Shown here: piece by piece, positions 9,688 through 22,827 of the stretch | Position numbering within the stretch: position 1 is the first letter of the stretch | Layout: every line of letters begins with the position of its first letter | Assembly: GCA_035236585.1 (NCBI GenBank) | Contig: CP141132.1 | Span: forward strand, 25,441,445-25,505,444 | DNA: 64,000 bases | From: Warburgia ugandensis | Lineage: Eukaryota; Streptophyta; Magnoliopsida; Canellales; Canellaceae | Reading direction: 5' to 3' | Position numbers and translations under genes: made by a program | Notes under the pieces: generated by a model | What the model was told of the DNA's origin: nothing | What the model saw: the letters and a program-made list of their open reading frames with translations, nothing else | The model's database searches: none

Positions 9688-12391
9688 TGTTTTAAATAAA
9701 CTCTCAAGTGGACGAATCAATTAAAATATTCTCATGCAATTGAGGTCGACCCCATAAGGAATCTCGTGGAAAAGTATTTTGGATGAATATATTTAACTTG
9801 TTTATCTTAGCCAAACAAGAAAGACTAAGTTTATTTATCTAGGAATGTAAACATAGAGAATGTGAGCATGCTCAAAATTATAAATTACCAGTAATGGAAA
9901 CTTGAAATTATAAATTCACCTAACTAATATGCATTCAAACAAGGAACTACAGTAACTTAGAATAAATTAACAAAGTAATGAAACTACTTTAAATGGAAAT
10001 TTTGCTAATGTAAAACTTGCTAAAATTAGAACTTTCTAAGTTTAATTAAGAAAACTTCCTATGTCTAAGCTAAGATGCCAACAATGAATTAACTACTTCT
10101 AATATAGAATTAAAGAACAAAATAAGTTAATATCTAATGAAATTTTCACCTTAGAATCATGCGCATGACCCATGATTGGTGTGGAAGGTTCTAGGGTCCA
10201 AAAATGATCAGATTTGATGCTTTTAATGCAATTAATCATGCAACCTTTGTTATGCCCTAAATAATAAACTAGCTAAGCTAAATAAATTCCTAAGAGTTCC
10301 ATTACAGTGGATATCTAAATGGCCATAACAAAGCATTAAAGTTTAAGGGGGAAAAATCCAACACACAAGTACTTATGAACAATCAACAAATCAAGCATAA
10401 GTAAGCAATTGAATCAACATTTTTCATGCAAGATAGACATTCAGATATAAAGTACTATGATACTAGAATCAATCATTAAAAATAATTCTTGATGATTTCC
10501 ATTAAATCAAATCAAAACTACATTAGAAATTGGATGCATAATACCCAAGTGTAAGCTGAAAAGTGCATCCAATTCAAAAGCATATAACTTGCTCTTATCA
10601 TCCACTTCAACCAAATCCAATGTTTGCAATCTCAACTAAACTAGCTTACCAAGACAATCTAGGAAGAATCTAAGAGAAAATATGGATGAAAATTTGAACT
10701 AAGTGAAGGAAAAGGGGCACACAAAACTAGATGGATCTAAAGTACAAAACATGTGTAGCAAAGAAGGAAAGTCAAGGATCTAAGTTTCTTCTTCTCTTCA
10801 CTGTCACTACTAGAGAAGAATAGCTTAGATATTTGATGAAGGAACAAGAAAATAATAGTACAAAATCAAGGAAAAAGAAAGGAAAAGAAAACAAAGAAAA
10901 GCAATGAAAGTAAAGCAAAGAAAATAAGCAAAGAAAAGAACACAACACTAACCTTTATTCCTTGAAAGTAAGGCAAAGAGAAACCACTTCTAAGAAGAGA
11001 TCTTAGGGCTTGAACAAGATAAAAAAAAAAAAAAAAAACTAGATTTTCTAGGGAGAGAGGAGTGGAGCTCTTTTGTTGAAGATTTTAGCTTTTTAGATTT
11101 GCTAGGTTCTAATCTTAGGGATAAGAGAGAGGGGATGAGGATATAGGGAAAGTAGGAGACTTAAGATGGGAAATAGGCGTAGAACTCTAGGTAGGTACTT
11201 GGAAAGTGTGGTTTATGAGTTGGACGTGATGACTTTAAGAGGAGTTTTAGTGAGAAATTCGTATGGATGTTAGAAAGGTGGGTAAAAAGTGTGTTTTATG
11301 TGAGAAAATAAAGGTTTTAACTTATTTTATAAGGTGGGAGGTGCTACTTTCTAAGGAGGTACATGCCCCCTTGTTTCCCATGTTAATATCTTAGGAGATA
11401 GGGAGTAGATAGAGAGGAATATGTAGAGAGAGAAAGATGGGGAGATAAGGAAAAATAGATGAAGAAAGGGAATGAGGTGGAGTGAGGTGATTAGGTAAAT
11501 CTCAGTAGAGTTCAGAAGGTGGAAGAGCTTTAGAAAGGTGGGACTCTTAGGTGGAAGACATTGTTTCTAAGTGAAAATTCTTGATTGCCTTGTAGTGTGA
11601 GGTGGAGAGAGAAAAAGTTGAAAATAAGATGGAAAAAGGAAAAATGAAGGTGGGTACTCCTATTGGTCCACATGCATGATTTTCCATTGATTCTTACCCA
11701 AATATCTTCTCAATATCCTCTTAAAAACCATATGGATATTTGCTTTAGATTCTCCTCCAATCATGGCCTTCCATGTAGCTTATCTTAAGTAGCTTTATAA
11801 CTTGCTTTGAGAACTCATTTGGCTTGGTTTCACGGCTGGCTTTAGGGGCTCTTTTGGCTTGGCTTGGTGGCTCAATCTTCTTGGCTTTGATGGCTGGCCA
11901 GACTCCTTAGTTTGTCACATTTTCCTACTTGATATGGCCTAGGTGACTTGAGTGAATCCTATGCAAAGGTGGCAGACTTTGCATGGCTTGTGCATGGTCC
12001 TACTTTAGTCACATTTGACATCTTCAATGGATTTATTTGATCCATGATCTTGCTTTGAGATGATCTTAACCTTTGTTATACCTTGGATTTTGCCTTTCTA
12101 ATTAGACTAAGAAACCTCACGAATGGCTTCAGTTTTCATCTTGATCCATCTTGACCATTAGATTACCTTCTCATTACCTATACAAAGTGAAAAATCTAAT
12201 TAAATTTAAAAAAGTATGATTATTCACATACTTGCTCCAAATTGGCCTCTAAACTTACAAAATATTAACTTTAAAGTCATTAGGTCAGAAAATGCATGTG
12301 TTATACTTTTGGGCGAAAAAGCTTAATTTTACACTATAAGTTATAACACATGGGAAACTAATTGGGTGATTTTTATACAAAATTTGACACA
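9688..12391 (-). repeat. 5' LTR of Athila-1 (2704 bp)
   Basis: On the reverse strand it starts TGTGTCAAATTTTGTATAAA at 12391 and ends AAAACA at 9688, next to the primer site. The first 150 bases match the starts of the solo LTR at 19469, the LTR at 39469, and Athila-4 (45127 and 48443), all with a 'CACCCAATT...CATGTGTTA' block. The middle (10700-11680) is strongly purine-rich on the plus strand, with an 18-base poly(A) run at 11021-11038. Its upstream edge at 12392 abuts Athila-2 protease sequence, so Athila-1 inserted into Athila-2. No gene is visible inside. Confidence 0.8.
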
Positions 12392-13060
12392 TCAATATGT
12401 ACTTCAACCGGACCGTTGGAGTCTGGTTGTACTATATTAAAGACATAAACTTAATTTTCATGTTTCGAAAGAACAACTTCAAAGTGCCATCCCTATCCTT
12501 AATTATGGCATTCGATGTGGCTAAGAAAAATCATCCTGAGGAATGGTATTTGACTACTAGGGTCTGCTACATGCTATGCATCTAAAACTAGAAAGTCTAC
12601 TTGAAATAAAAAAATTTCAACTTGAGCTAGTACATCCTCTACCACACCATAAGAAACTTTAACTAACCTACGTGCCAATTGAAGTGTGCGGGTAATCTTT
12701 TTCATTTCTCTTCAGCCTAATTCCTTATATATAGAATAAGGCAATAGGTTCATAGTTGACCCTAAATCAACTCTATGTTCCCCAATCACGCATGATATAG
12801 TGAGACACCCTAGATCTCTATACTTCGATGAGATTTGGTGTTGTAAGATTGAGCTTACTTGCTTGACAAGAAAAGCTTTCTTTTGTACCTAATGTTTTCT
12901 CCTACGAGTTCAGAGATTTTTCAAAAATTTGGCATAAGAAGGTATATCTTCGATTGCATTAATCAATGGAATATTTATATGCACTTATTTAAATACATCC
13001 ATTAGCTTATCAAAATTATTATCCTCTTTTTTAAATGCTATGAAAATGGAGACTTTGGAA
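12392..13060 (-). pseudogene. Athila-2 protease region remnant
   Basis: The reverse strand encodes C-L-T-I-S-C-V-I-G-E-H-R, then, with a few residues missing, D-L-G-S-T-M-N-L-L-P-Y-S-I-Y near 12800-12725. This is the Athila aspartic protease core, and the catalytic Asp and Gly are kept. Upstream (about 13060-12840) is the decayed block that joins gag to protease; downstream the frame continues in fragments to 12392, where Athila-1 begins. The remaining pol of this element should lie beyond Athila-1, left of the window. Several stops and frameshifts rule out function. Bases 13061-13689 are the gag-protease linker, with no recognisable domain. Confidence 0.7.
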
Positions 13061-13689
13061 TGTAATGTAATTTAGAATTAGGGTGAGAAGAAGTAGGAGG
13101 TTGTTGATTCTTCTCTTTTCCCTTTCTTTTCTTTACATGACTCTCATTGTCCTTTACATGCTCATTTTATTTAGTCAAACCTACCTAATTATTTATTATT
13201 TTACCACTCCTAAGGGTACTTATGGTTTAGGTCTACTCATGAAATGTATTTTCATTAGAAGTTATACCAATCTCATACTGGCCCTAAGGGTTGGGCACTG
13301 GTTAACTAGGAAATTGTCTCTTGCAGAAAGTAGAGTAGCTAGTAGACCCATTTGGTACTCCAATTGCCACTAGATTGTGAGTGGGTTTGCATTGTTTGTT
13401 TAATATTATTTTGACAATCTGATCAACTTTGTATAAACGAACTCATGGTCTCTTCTAAAGATTGTTTCCGTGGAGGAAATGACTATTGTGCTACTAGATA
13501 TTGTGAAACTTGGGCTCTAAGGATAGGTTGATTAGGAGGGATCCTAGATGGTCCTCCCTTAATATTCTAAGACCATAAAGAATTGGGATGCCTAGCCCAT
13601 ATAGGATTGTGAATCTTAAATATAGATTATTGGTGCTAGGATTTCTAAATGCATTTAATGCGTTCACTTACTTCAAATTTTTTTTAGCA

Positions 13690-14590
13690 AATATGGTACT
13701 GCAGGGGCATGAAGCAATAGGGTGTGTAGTATTAGATTAAATTGAACAAACCTCAAGTGGAGGTTGCATAGTGGATTCTCTAGCCAACACAACTTTCCCT
13801 AATTTTTTAAGAAGACTTTTAAACTTATCCATCCTATCTGTCAATATGTTTATTTTATTATATAGGCCAGGAGTGGTCCCTATCTCATATATATATATAT
13901 ATATAATTTTCTTTGAGTCTGTGGAAATCTTTCTGCACTAATATAATGTTCTCATTACTTAGAATTCTTAGATAAAGTTTCAAAAAGTTTAATGCCTCCA
14001 CATCACTCTTGGTTATGATGCCCCACCACTAGTGGCATCAATTATACATGAATTCTGTATGGTCAAACCTTCATAGAAACATTGTATTAGCTGTCATTTC
14101 TCAAAATTGTAATGTGAACATTTGAGCAATAAGTCCTTCCACCTTTCCCAGCATTCATAAAAATGGTAAGCCTCTTTCTATTGAAATTTTTTTATTTCCC
14201 CATGAAGGGCATTGGTTTTGTGGATACGAAAAAATATATTCATGAATTTCTTGACTAATTGCTCCCAAGTAGTGATGGACCCTACTTCCAATGAATTTAG
14301 CCATGCCTTCACCTGATCCTTTAAAGAGAAGGGGAATAGCTATAACCTAATTAGAAAAGTTTCAATATTTGAATGTACCATAGATATCAAGGGATACCTT
14401 GACATGGTGGTAAGGCTCCTCTTTATCTTGACCATAAAAGGGTTGGTAAAAGTTGGATACCACTAATTTTAACTCAAAATACTCTGCATTAGTTGTAGGT
14501 AACTTTATACACAAAGGGGAGTTAAATTGTACCAATGTTGAATAGTCTCTTAGGGGCTTAGCCTCTATTGCTTCATTGTCCATATCTAAT
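13690..14590 (-). pseudogene. Athila-2 gag remnant
   Basis: The reverse-strand ORF at 14583-14362 holds F-N-S-P-L-C-I-K-L-P and Y-F-E-L-K-L. Further down, in other frames, follow L-F-P-F-S-L-K-D, V-K-A-W-L-N-S-L, S-I-T-T-W-E-Q-L, then F-Y-E-G-L and I-I-D-A-T-S-G-G-A. These are in Athila gag order. A knuckle remnant near 13757-13700 keeps C-S-I, H-P-I-A-S-C and loses the second Cys to a stop. The same gag type, more diverged, occurs on the plus strand at 42048-42455. An (AT) run lies at 13886-13904. Confidence 0.8.
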
Positions 14591-15927
14591 TTAGGTTTCT
14601 TGACATCTACTTTATTCCTTAAACTTTATTTTCTAGTTTGTTCAATCTTTAGATCTAAGAGCACTAAGTCTGGGTCCAATGATTGATGGCCTAGCATACA
14701 CTAGTGGTTGGTGTATGGGACTCCACCTTACATACAACAAAAACAAGTCATTGTATGCAATGAAAGAGTTTTCTTTTATCTAGTCTAGGGAAATCTAAAC
14801 TAGATAATTCAACCTACATGTTATATGATGCAAAGAAAGGACACATAATCAATCATAAGCCTAAGAAAACAAGTTGAAAGGTTTTTTTTATTTATAGGAA
14901 TGTGGCTTTTAGGTTGGGTTTAACCTAGGCAACTCCTCTCTTTCAGACCTGCCTCATAATCTAATAATACGGTCCTGATCATAATCAATCACCTCATAGC
15001 TCCCTCAGTCATTCATAGGTGATCTGAGTCATTGGACGTGTTGATAGGGTTAGTCATTTAAATATCAACGTAGTTGATTAGATAGGGGCCACTGGAGTGG
15101 CTATAAGTCGCTTCTATTTCAAGAGGGTCCTATAAGTTCATAAACTGTTATAGGTCTCCTCTAGATTGATTTCAATTATACTACTAAGGCTATGGTTACG
15201 TGTAAGGTGATGTTCAACCTAAGTGATCCAAGGGATGGTGATCAAATTCACCCTTGATCTTGTAGGAGGTGAGTACCCTTACTAGCCTTTTTAGCAATAC
15301 CACACAGTTTGATCAACATATATACACCTTAAAGCATGTAAATGTACCCTAGTATGCAAGGAAAGTAGTAAAGTAATGCAAAGCCTAGAATATAGCAAAC
15401 AAGAAAGTTCTTTCTATATGCTTTAAACTGCCATCCATAATGCAAAAATTTCAGTACTTATACACCCCTAATTTAGAAATTGGAAAGAGGTCAAAACAGC
15501 TCATAGTGGAGTCTTCAAATAAGTCTTCTCATACAAGGGTGGTTCCATGTACATGCCACCTACTCTTTCAGGTTAAGATGGCCTACCCTTGACCTATATT
15601 ATTACAACACTTTATTTTAAATTTAAATGAAGCTCATTGTATAAAAAAGTACAATTTAGATCTCACTACAATCCACTTACATGAAAGAATAGGAAGTAAA
15701 AAATAGGAAACCATCTTAAATCTTCCTCCAAATCTCTATTCATTTCTATAATTTTTCACAATTAAAAAGGAAAGCATCAAATTCTTTTAGGAATAAGGAA
15801 AGTATGAAAAAATAGAAGCAACTATTCTATATGCAATCCTAAGACTACGACTAGTGGTAAAGCACAGAAAACTTAAATTCTAATCAAACTTTGTTGCGAG
15901 TCCCCAACAATGATGCCAAAAATTTGA
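14591..15927 (-). other. Athila-2 non-coding leader
   Basis: This is the region between gag and primer site. About 15298-14980 (reverse strand) is similar to the Athila-1 and Athila-3 leaders, with 'GACTCAGATCACCTATGAAT' and 'GCTAGTAAGGGTACTCACC' blocks. In frame it has stops in every copy, so the conservation does not look like coding. Confidence 0.6.
15901..15918 (-). other. Athila-2 primer binding site
   Basis: The reverse strand reads TGGCATCATTGTTGGGGA, nine bases inside the LTR end at 15928. It differs from the Asp-tRNA complement at five positions, all C-to-T or G-to-A. Confidence 0.65.
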
Positions 15928-17115
15928 TGGACTTTAATAATTACTACTAGTGCACAGTTCCATTGAAGTATAGACTTGGCAAATATGAGGACTCTTTAAT
16001 AATTGGAGTTCATTAAAATCTAAACTACTTTACTCTAACCTAGCCAACATTCAAGAAAGGGAAATAAATCTAACTAAAAAACTAAGCAATTAACAGAAGG
16101 AAGAAAATAAACAAGGAAACAAAGTAAATAAGCTAAGCAAGTAACTAAACATAGAAAGTAAAGCAACAAAAGGAAAGAAACTTTTCATTAATAACTTTCT
16201 TACAATGGAAGTTACATAGAATAAGAAAGGAAAGAGAAAGCAGATAAAGAAACTTCTTTCTAAAGTGTCTGTTATAGGAGTCCTTCATTGTGTCCCTCAA
16301 CTAGGCTCTTTATAAATCCTCCTTTTCCTAAGCTTGAATTTTGCTTTACGGCTCTCTTTATTGGGTCACTCAACAAGGGGCTATACACTTATGTCCAACC
16401 CATAATACACTGAGCTACATCCATTATTTTCTCATCTCCTTAACCCAATTTGCAATAATCCAATGTAATCCTTAATGATGTTACATGATTGAAAGAACCC
16501 TTAGCTACCATAAAAGGGCACAAGGCTTCTCGTCCTATCCTTATATTCTCAAATTCTGAAAGAAAAGAAAAATAAATAAAAGAATGGAGGGACCAAGCCT
16601 GGAATAGAATGGAAGGAAAGACAATACACCTGTAAGGATGTGAAAGGAGGGGGTTGTGTGTGCAAGTCTAGGTTAAATGGTGTGTGGAATGGAAAAGGAG
16701 GGGTGGTGTGTAATAAAAGATATGTGATGGGTGTAAGGATATGAAAGGAGGGTGTTGTGCGAGCAAGTGTAACTTAGGAAATGGTGTGCATTAGAAATAG
16801 AGGGTTGTTGTATAATAAAAGAGAAATGGTGGTAAGAAGAAGGGTGCATGTAAGGCATAGAAGGAAGGAGGGTAGGCGTGCTATTTTAAATGAAAGGTTG
16901 TGTGCATGCTTATGCTAAGATGGGTGGGAAGACGTGGAAGCTAGAAAAGAAGCAAGGGAAGTTGGTGTGTGCAAAAGAGAATGAAAGATGTAGGGTGTGT
17001 GTAATGCAAGCTGGTGTTATGCTAGAATGTGTGCACGACTAAGGGTGGAAGAGAGGTGATGGTGAGAATGCAAGGATGTGTATAATGGAGGAGAAGGACA
17101 TGTGAATGCAAGAAA
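15928..17115 (-). repeat. Athila-2 LTR, 3' segment
   Basis: This is the part of the reverse-strand LTR adjoining the primer site. It is interrupted at 17115 by Athila-3 and appears to continue at 32780-32852 and 35625-37481, about 3.1 kb in all. Support for the join is that the purine-rich sequence 'GAGAATGCAAGGA' and 'AATGGAGGAGAAGGAC' occurs at both 17066-17101 and 32808-32844. The exact upstream end is inferred. Confidence 0.5.
16631..16860. repeat. Diverged ~100-117 bp tandem repeat
   Basis: Units begin TGTAAGGATGTGAAAGGAGG (16631), TGTAAGGATATGAAAGGAGG (16732) and TGTAAGGCATAGAAGGAAGG (16849, partial). Each contains a 'GGTGGTGTGTAATAAAAGA'-like block. The array lies in the purine-rich part of the Athila-2 LTR. 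Confidence 0.6.
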
Positions 17116-18022
17116 TGTGTTGAGTGCTTAATTTTGTTGTTTTAGTATCGGAGATTGATGTTTTTTACACTCATATGATGGATTTGCACTAAACAGATTA
17201 ATCTCTATCTAATCATAATCTAGTGTATTTTTAGGATGAGATCATTATCCAAAGGCAATTATGTTTAAAGTCATTGCTAAAACAATACTAATTAAGATTT
17301 TACAACATTTTATAGGTCATATGTTAAGATCCAAGTGGAGGGATTAAGCCAATCAAGCTTTAATATTAAATGGACAGCTCAGATCAATCTAATATTGGTG
17401 AACTAGATCAATTGAAGGAGTAGAAGCTCAAGTGTTATAGGATAATATACATATTCCACCATCAAGCTCATGCAAGCATAAATCACTCACACTATGGTGT
17501 CAAAGTGGATGATCATGCATGGGTCCCACTCAATCCTTCATTCTATCATACTCAAGGATGCTCTATGTTGTTGCCATGTGACATAAGGAAAGTGGCTAGC
17601 TAGAAGTAAGCTATTAGCTTTATTTTTTGCAAATAAGAGGGAGCTACTAATGCTATAAAGAGAAAGTACTTAGAAGTATTCCATTTTCATTAAACGATGG
17701 GGATTGGAGGGGAGAGTCAATGGTAGGTGAATAGGGGGTGGGGCTTCAAGGAGATAGGGAGTAGCTGCTAACATTAGATACTCCTCACACTTTACAAGGA
17801 GGAGCAATGAAGAAATAATAGAATGAAGTAGAGATAAGCAAGGAGAGGAAGAAGAAGAAGAAGAAAAAGTGGAGCTAGAGGGAAAAGGGAAACTTCTTTC
17901 CATTCTTAATTCACTAGTGTAGTCAGCATTTTACTTCACTATCTTTCTTGTATTTTCATGTAATTTCTCATTTTTAAGAGCTTGAACTAAACAAATATAG
18001 TTTTCATTAGAAGTCCCTCTCC

Positions 18023-18105
<83 letters not shown>

Positions 18106-19468
18106 GTTTTTAAGTTTCAACCATAGCATAGCATAAGTATTACTTTTATGTTCCACCTACTGCTACTAACATTCTAGTTTCCAAATGCTATGGATGGTAG
18201 TGAGCTATAGGTTAAATCTTATAAAGGAGAAGCTAGAACTAAGTTCTCTATCATTCCCTTAAAAGAATCGCATTGGGAGAGGGCAAGAAATTAGGGAGAA
18301 ATCTAGGTTTTTCCAACTTTGTTTTACTCTTGCTACCCTATAGGCGTGCATCGGATTTCTCCCTTGCTCACATTTATTTTGGTGTTGATCAATAATCTAA
18401 ATCATTGATGATGCTCTCATCTGAACAAAGAAGAACTAAAATGAATTTTTCCCAAGGAGGATCGGAGTAGAGCAAGATTTCTTCATCCTTGTGTTTTCTT
18501 TCTTACTCTTACTACTAGAGGAAATAGAGGTTTAGATTTTTCTTATTTCAATAAGGTTTTAGTTTATGTTTTAATTACTAAGCCATTGGAAATGTTCTTC
18601 TAAGCCATAGGAATAATTCCCATTGGTTTCCAACAATTTCATTGAGCTTTGAATGAGATTTTTCTAAGACAACAATAGTCAGTATTGTTATACACTATTA
18701 CTATCTATGATGAATAGGTCATATTATGTATCAAATATCTCCATTTCAGCTAGTTTCCTTCATGATCTAACTGTAGTGATGGATTACTTGACATCCAATT
18801 AGGAAGATTATAAATTTCATAGTAAAATTAAATGTGGAAGTTGGAGAACATGATGGCCAAAGTGTCAAACTTCATCACATGCTAACAAGTTTATAGAAGC
18901 AGTAACACATTGTTCCAGTGCATGATGAATTGGCCACATTTCTGATCAAATATCTTTAGAGATATAAGTTTTATTGTACCATTGGATTCTTTGTTATTCA
19001 ATTATTCTAGGTACCAAATTTCAGATAAAAATTCAATGTCTAAGGTGGTGAAAAATTGGCTAAAGTATCTCTGTTTACCATGCTCATGTGTGCATGTAGG
19101 AAAAACCTACAACACCTAATCGCTAGTGACACTCTCTTATGATTTTGAACTTTAATATCTTATTACATTCTTAGCTGATTTTAGGTTGACATATGTTGTT
19201 TTGGAGATAACTAAGTAGGAATATGGCATGTGATAATGTTTCTGATAATAACTAGTATTAAAAGTTTATTTTTCTAGTGAAATTCTAGTGACACTCTAAA
19301 ATTATAGTTGGACACTATAGGTGCAAGTTTCTCTTTAAATTCTTAGTAGATTTGAGAGACATTTGGGATGGAGGTTCTTGGATACATTTAAAACATGAGC
19401 TAAGGGCATATTAAAGAATCTTCTTTAAAATTGAAAACATTTAGTGTTATTTATTTCTTTTATCTTTC
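17116..19468 (+). repeat. Athila-3 5' LTR, first segment
   Basis: It matches 29481-32004 of the 3' LTR. It lacks about 170 bases present in the 3' copy at about 29950-30120 and has a far longer (CT)n run. It ends at CTTTC (19464-19468), the target duplication of the inserted solo LTR. Confidence 0.8.
18026..18101. repeat. (CT)n microsatellite, 76 bp
   Basis: An uninterrupted run of about 38 TC units inside the Athila-3 5' LTR. The matching place in the 3' LTR (about 30585-30597) has only six or seven units. Confidence 0.95.
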
Positions 19469-22290
19469 TAATAAGTGTTTAATTTTTCTTAAAAACCACC
19501 CAATCAAATACCCACGTGTTACAACTATTATGGGTAAATTAGGGTTTTTACACCAAAATTCATAACATATGCATTTTTTACATAATGACTCAAAATTTTG
19601 ATATTTTGTGGGTATAGAGGCTAATTTGAGGTAAGAATGTGATTAACCATGTTTTTCTAAGATTTAATTAGAGGTTTTACTTTTTGTAGGAAGAGAGATG
19701 ATGATCCGACGGCCGAGATTGATCGAGATGAATATTGAAGATCAAGATCAAAAGGTTGAATCAAAACCTCAAGATCATCAATCCAACATGAAAACAAAGG
19801 TCAAGATTAACTTATGGATCAACAATAGATGTGATTAAAGGGGCTAAAGGTGGCCAAAGTGGACCCATGAAGCAAGCCATGCATTTCCACCACCTTTGTA
19901 TGGGAGCCACTCAAGCCACCTTAGCCATATAAGCCATGAGAGAAGGGGCAAGCTAAGGAATTCAAGCTAGTCAAGCCAATGGATTGAGCTATGAAGTCAA
20001 GACAAGGAAGCTTCCAAAGCCAGCCATGAAGCCCAGCCAATGGAGTCTTCAAAGTTAGCCATCAAAGCCATTAAGTTAAGCTAAATGAAATGCTAGGATT
20101 GGAGGAAAATCAAGAGGATTATCCATGAGATTTAAGGGATATTTTGAAGATAATTGAGAGAAATCTCATTAGGATAAGATGGAATATGGACCAATAGGAT
20201 GAGATCCTTCCAATTTTGATGTTTTCCCACTTTTTCCCACCTTTTTTATCACTTTCCATCTCACCACCAATTACCACCACAAACTTGACTTTCCATTCAA
20301 AAGTCCTGCCATTGCATAACTCTTCTACCTTCATAAACTCCTATCCTAACCACCAAACCAATCCCAATTTCTTAAGAAATCACTTATCCAACCAAATTTT
20401 CCCACCTGACCTTACTTTCCTATCCTTTTCTTACCCATCTCTTTCCTCCCACTTTCCTCTCTCTTTCCTACCTTATCCTACCCACCTACTGGTTTCCTCT
20501 TTAAAAACCCTAGTTACCCACCCATCTTAACTATCTAAAATTTCATGTTTTCATCCCCACTGAACCTTATTATTAGGAAACCCTAGAAAATATAGGATAA
20601 AAAATTATAAAACATAACAAAAACCTAAGTTAGGGGACATATTTTCCAAGGGAAGAAAAGGATGCATCCTTCACCTTGAGGAAGGCATCCCTTCTTCCCT
20701 CACCTTTTTTCCTCTTTTCCCTTGAACCTACTTATCCTTTGGATGGTTACTAATCCTTCTAAGGTGTATTGGTACTCTTTCCAACCATTCTTTGCTAATG
20801 GTTGGATTTTCCTTTGAAAGGTTGGTTGAGTTTCCTTGGTTCCTCTTTTGTTTGCTTTCATTGTTGCATTGTTACCTTTGACTTCATGCATAGTTGTTCC
20901 TTGATTCCTTTAGTTCATTGATTGTTAGCTTTGATTTAATTTCATAATCCAGTGATTTAAAAGCTATAACTCTTTGCAAAAGAGTTAGCTATTAGATCAA
21001 AGATTTTTTTTCCTTAATCTTCCTTGTTTTCTTTGTTGATTGTTCCTTGTTTCCTTTGCTAATTGTTCTTGTTTCCTTTGTTTTTTACCTTGTTGAATTG
21101 CTTTCAAATTCTTAGTTTTCCCTACTTATTCCTCAAAGAAACAAGTCAATTCTTATCTGGTAGTGACAGCTTGGAGAAGAAGTGACGTGACTCTTTTATT
21201 TCCCCTCTTTGCATTCCATGCCTTCTTCTTAGAGGTAGACATTGTTTTAGGTGTTCCTTTTCTTAAGTTCCTTCATCAGTCTAGCCATTTTTTCTTTTGT
21301 TTCTCTCTTGGAATCCACTTGCATATTAAAGGACATCAGTTTGAGGGTTTTGGAAGGTGTTTTAGAATTGATTTGAATCAAATTTATGTCTTGAATTGAA
21401 CACAATTTTCATCATTACATATATGTTTAATGCGTTCAACTTTCTGGATGTAATTGGTACTGTTTCAATGAAATCAATTGAAGATCTTGTTTAAACTTTC
21501 CTTGAGTAGTGAAGAACTATTGAATTGAATGTTTTAGTGCATATAAAGTCATGCTTTTATGTGTTGATTACTTTGAAATTGGAAACAGCATGGTGCTGGA
21601 ATTTCCAGCAACATAGAAACATCACCTTGTTTATGCTTAACTCTGCACATTATTTACTGCTAGTCTAAGTTATTCTTTAGGAACATAATTAAGCTTTTAT
21701 ATTGTTTGTTTAGTTCTTAGATTAGATTGCATGATAATTAGTTAGAGGTCCATTGATTTCAGTCTATGTTTACCCCATAAACCATGCATATGAACCCATT
21801 GATCATGTGCATGGTTTCAAGGTGTTTTCCTTAAGAAAATTTTCTTAATTTAGATTAGATTCTCATGCTCAAATTCTAGTTCTATTCATGCATCCCATGT
21901 TAGATTAGTTTTGCATCATAGTTCATGCATATTGTCATGATCATTCATTATTTCTTTCAAGTTTAATTCCATGTATACCATTTGTTTAATTGTTTCCATA
22001 AATACTATTTGTTTATATCACTTAGTTAGATCATTGTTTCGGTTTAGTTTTCATACTAGGTTAGTTAAGAAAGTTCTCACGTTTATGTTTAGAAAGTTTC
22101 TAATTTCATGCATTTTTTTTATTTCCATCCTTAGTTTAGGTTAAAATCTTATTATCTTAGCTAGGTTAAGTAGTTTAAAGTAGGGACCACTAGCTGCACA
22201 TTTGTTCAACTCCTCGTGGGATTGACCTCACTAGCATGCTTCATTGCAAATGAAACTTATGCTTACCAGTTAACTTTAATAACAACAACA
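19469..22290 (+). mobile_element. Solo Athila-type LTR (2822 bp) inside the Athila-3 5' LTR
   Basis: It starts TAATAAGTGTTTAATTTTTC and ends AATAACAACAACA. It is flanked by a perfect 5-bp direct repeat, CTTTC, at 19464-19468 and 22291-22295. The Athila-3 3' LTR continues without a gap at the matching point (about 32010), which proves an insertion. The start matches the Athila-1 and Athila-4 LTRs, with TA replacing the usual TG. No primer site or internal region is present, so it is a solo LTR left by LTR-LTR recombination. The ORFs within (for example 20216-20530) lie in low-complexity pyrimidine-rich sequence and are not credible genes. Confidence 0.9.
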
Positions 22291-22827
22291 CTTTCCTTGT
22301 AATTTTTCTATTTCTCCATCATTGTAACAATCAAGTAAGCAAGAAAAAGTAGTGGAAATCAGATATTTTAGCATAGTTTTAGGATAGTTCTTTTCTTTAG
22401 CTTAATTTAATTTATTTAAATTTTTATTACTTTAATTTATGTTACATTAGAAATTATGTTAGGCTAGTTTATTTTTTTTCTTTAGCTTAATTTAGTTTAT
22501 TTAAATTTTTATTACTTTTCACAGAAACCATATTCCGAGAAAATGATCATAGTTTTGATCTACTTCTTGAGTTATAAGTAGGAATAACAAGTGGTAGACC
22601 ATAATGCTAGTCTAGGTGACCTATAATCCTAATCTTCAATCATAGCTTGTTTCCTTGATTCAAAGAAATCTAATTCATTAGATCATTCATCACCTCATCT
22701 TATAACTTTTCTAGGGTAAATATTTTCGGATAATTAGAGTAGAATGATTTGGTACTTTAAACTCATACTATATCCTCCCTTTGGATTTGATCCTACAATA
22801 CTATAATTGACTAACTATGCACTTGTA
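22291..22827 (+). repeat. Athila-3 5' LTR, second segment
   Basis: It continues the LTR after the solo LTR and matches the 3' LTR from about 32010 to 32779. A segment of about 40 bases beginning TTCTTTAGCTTAATTTA is duplicated at 22393 and 22478. The 3' LTR holds about 250 extra bases (about 32210-32470) not seen here. Confidence 0.75.

Noticed and set aside
20216-20530. A 104-codon plus-strand ORF
   Set aside because: It is inside a solo LTR in a pyrimidine-rich tract, with no homology that I recognise.
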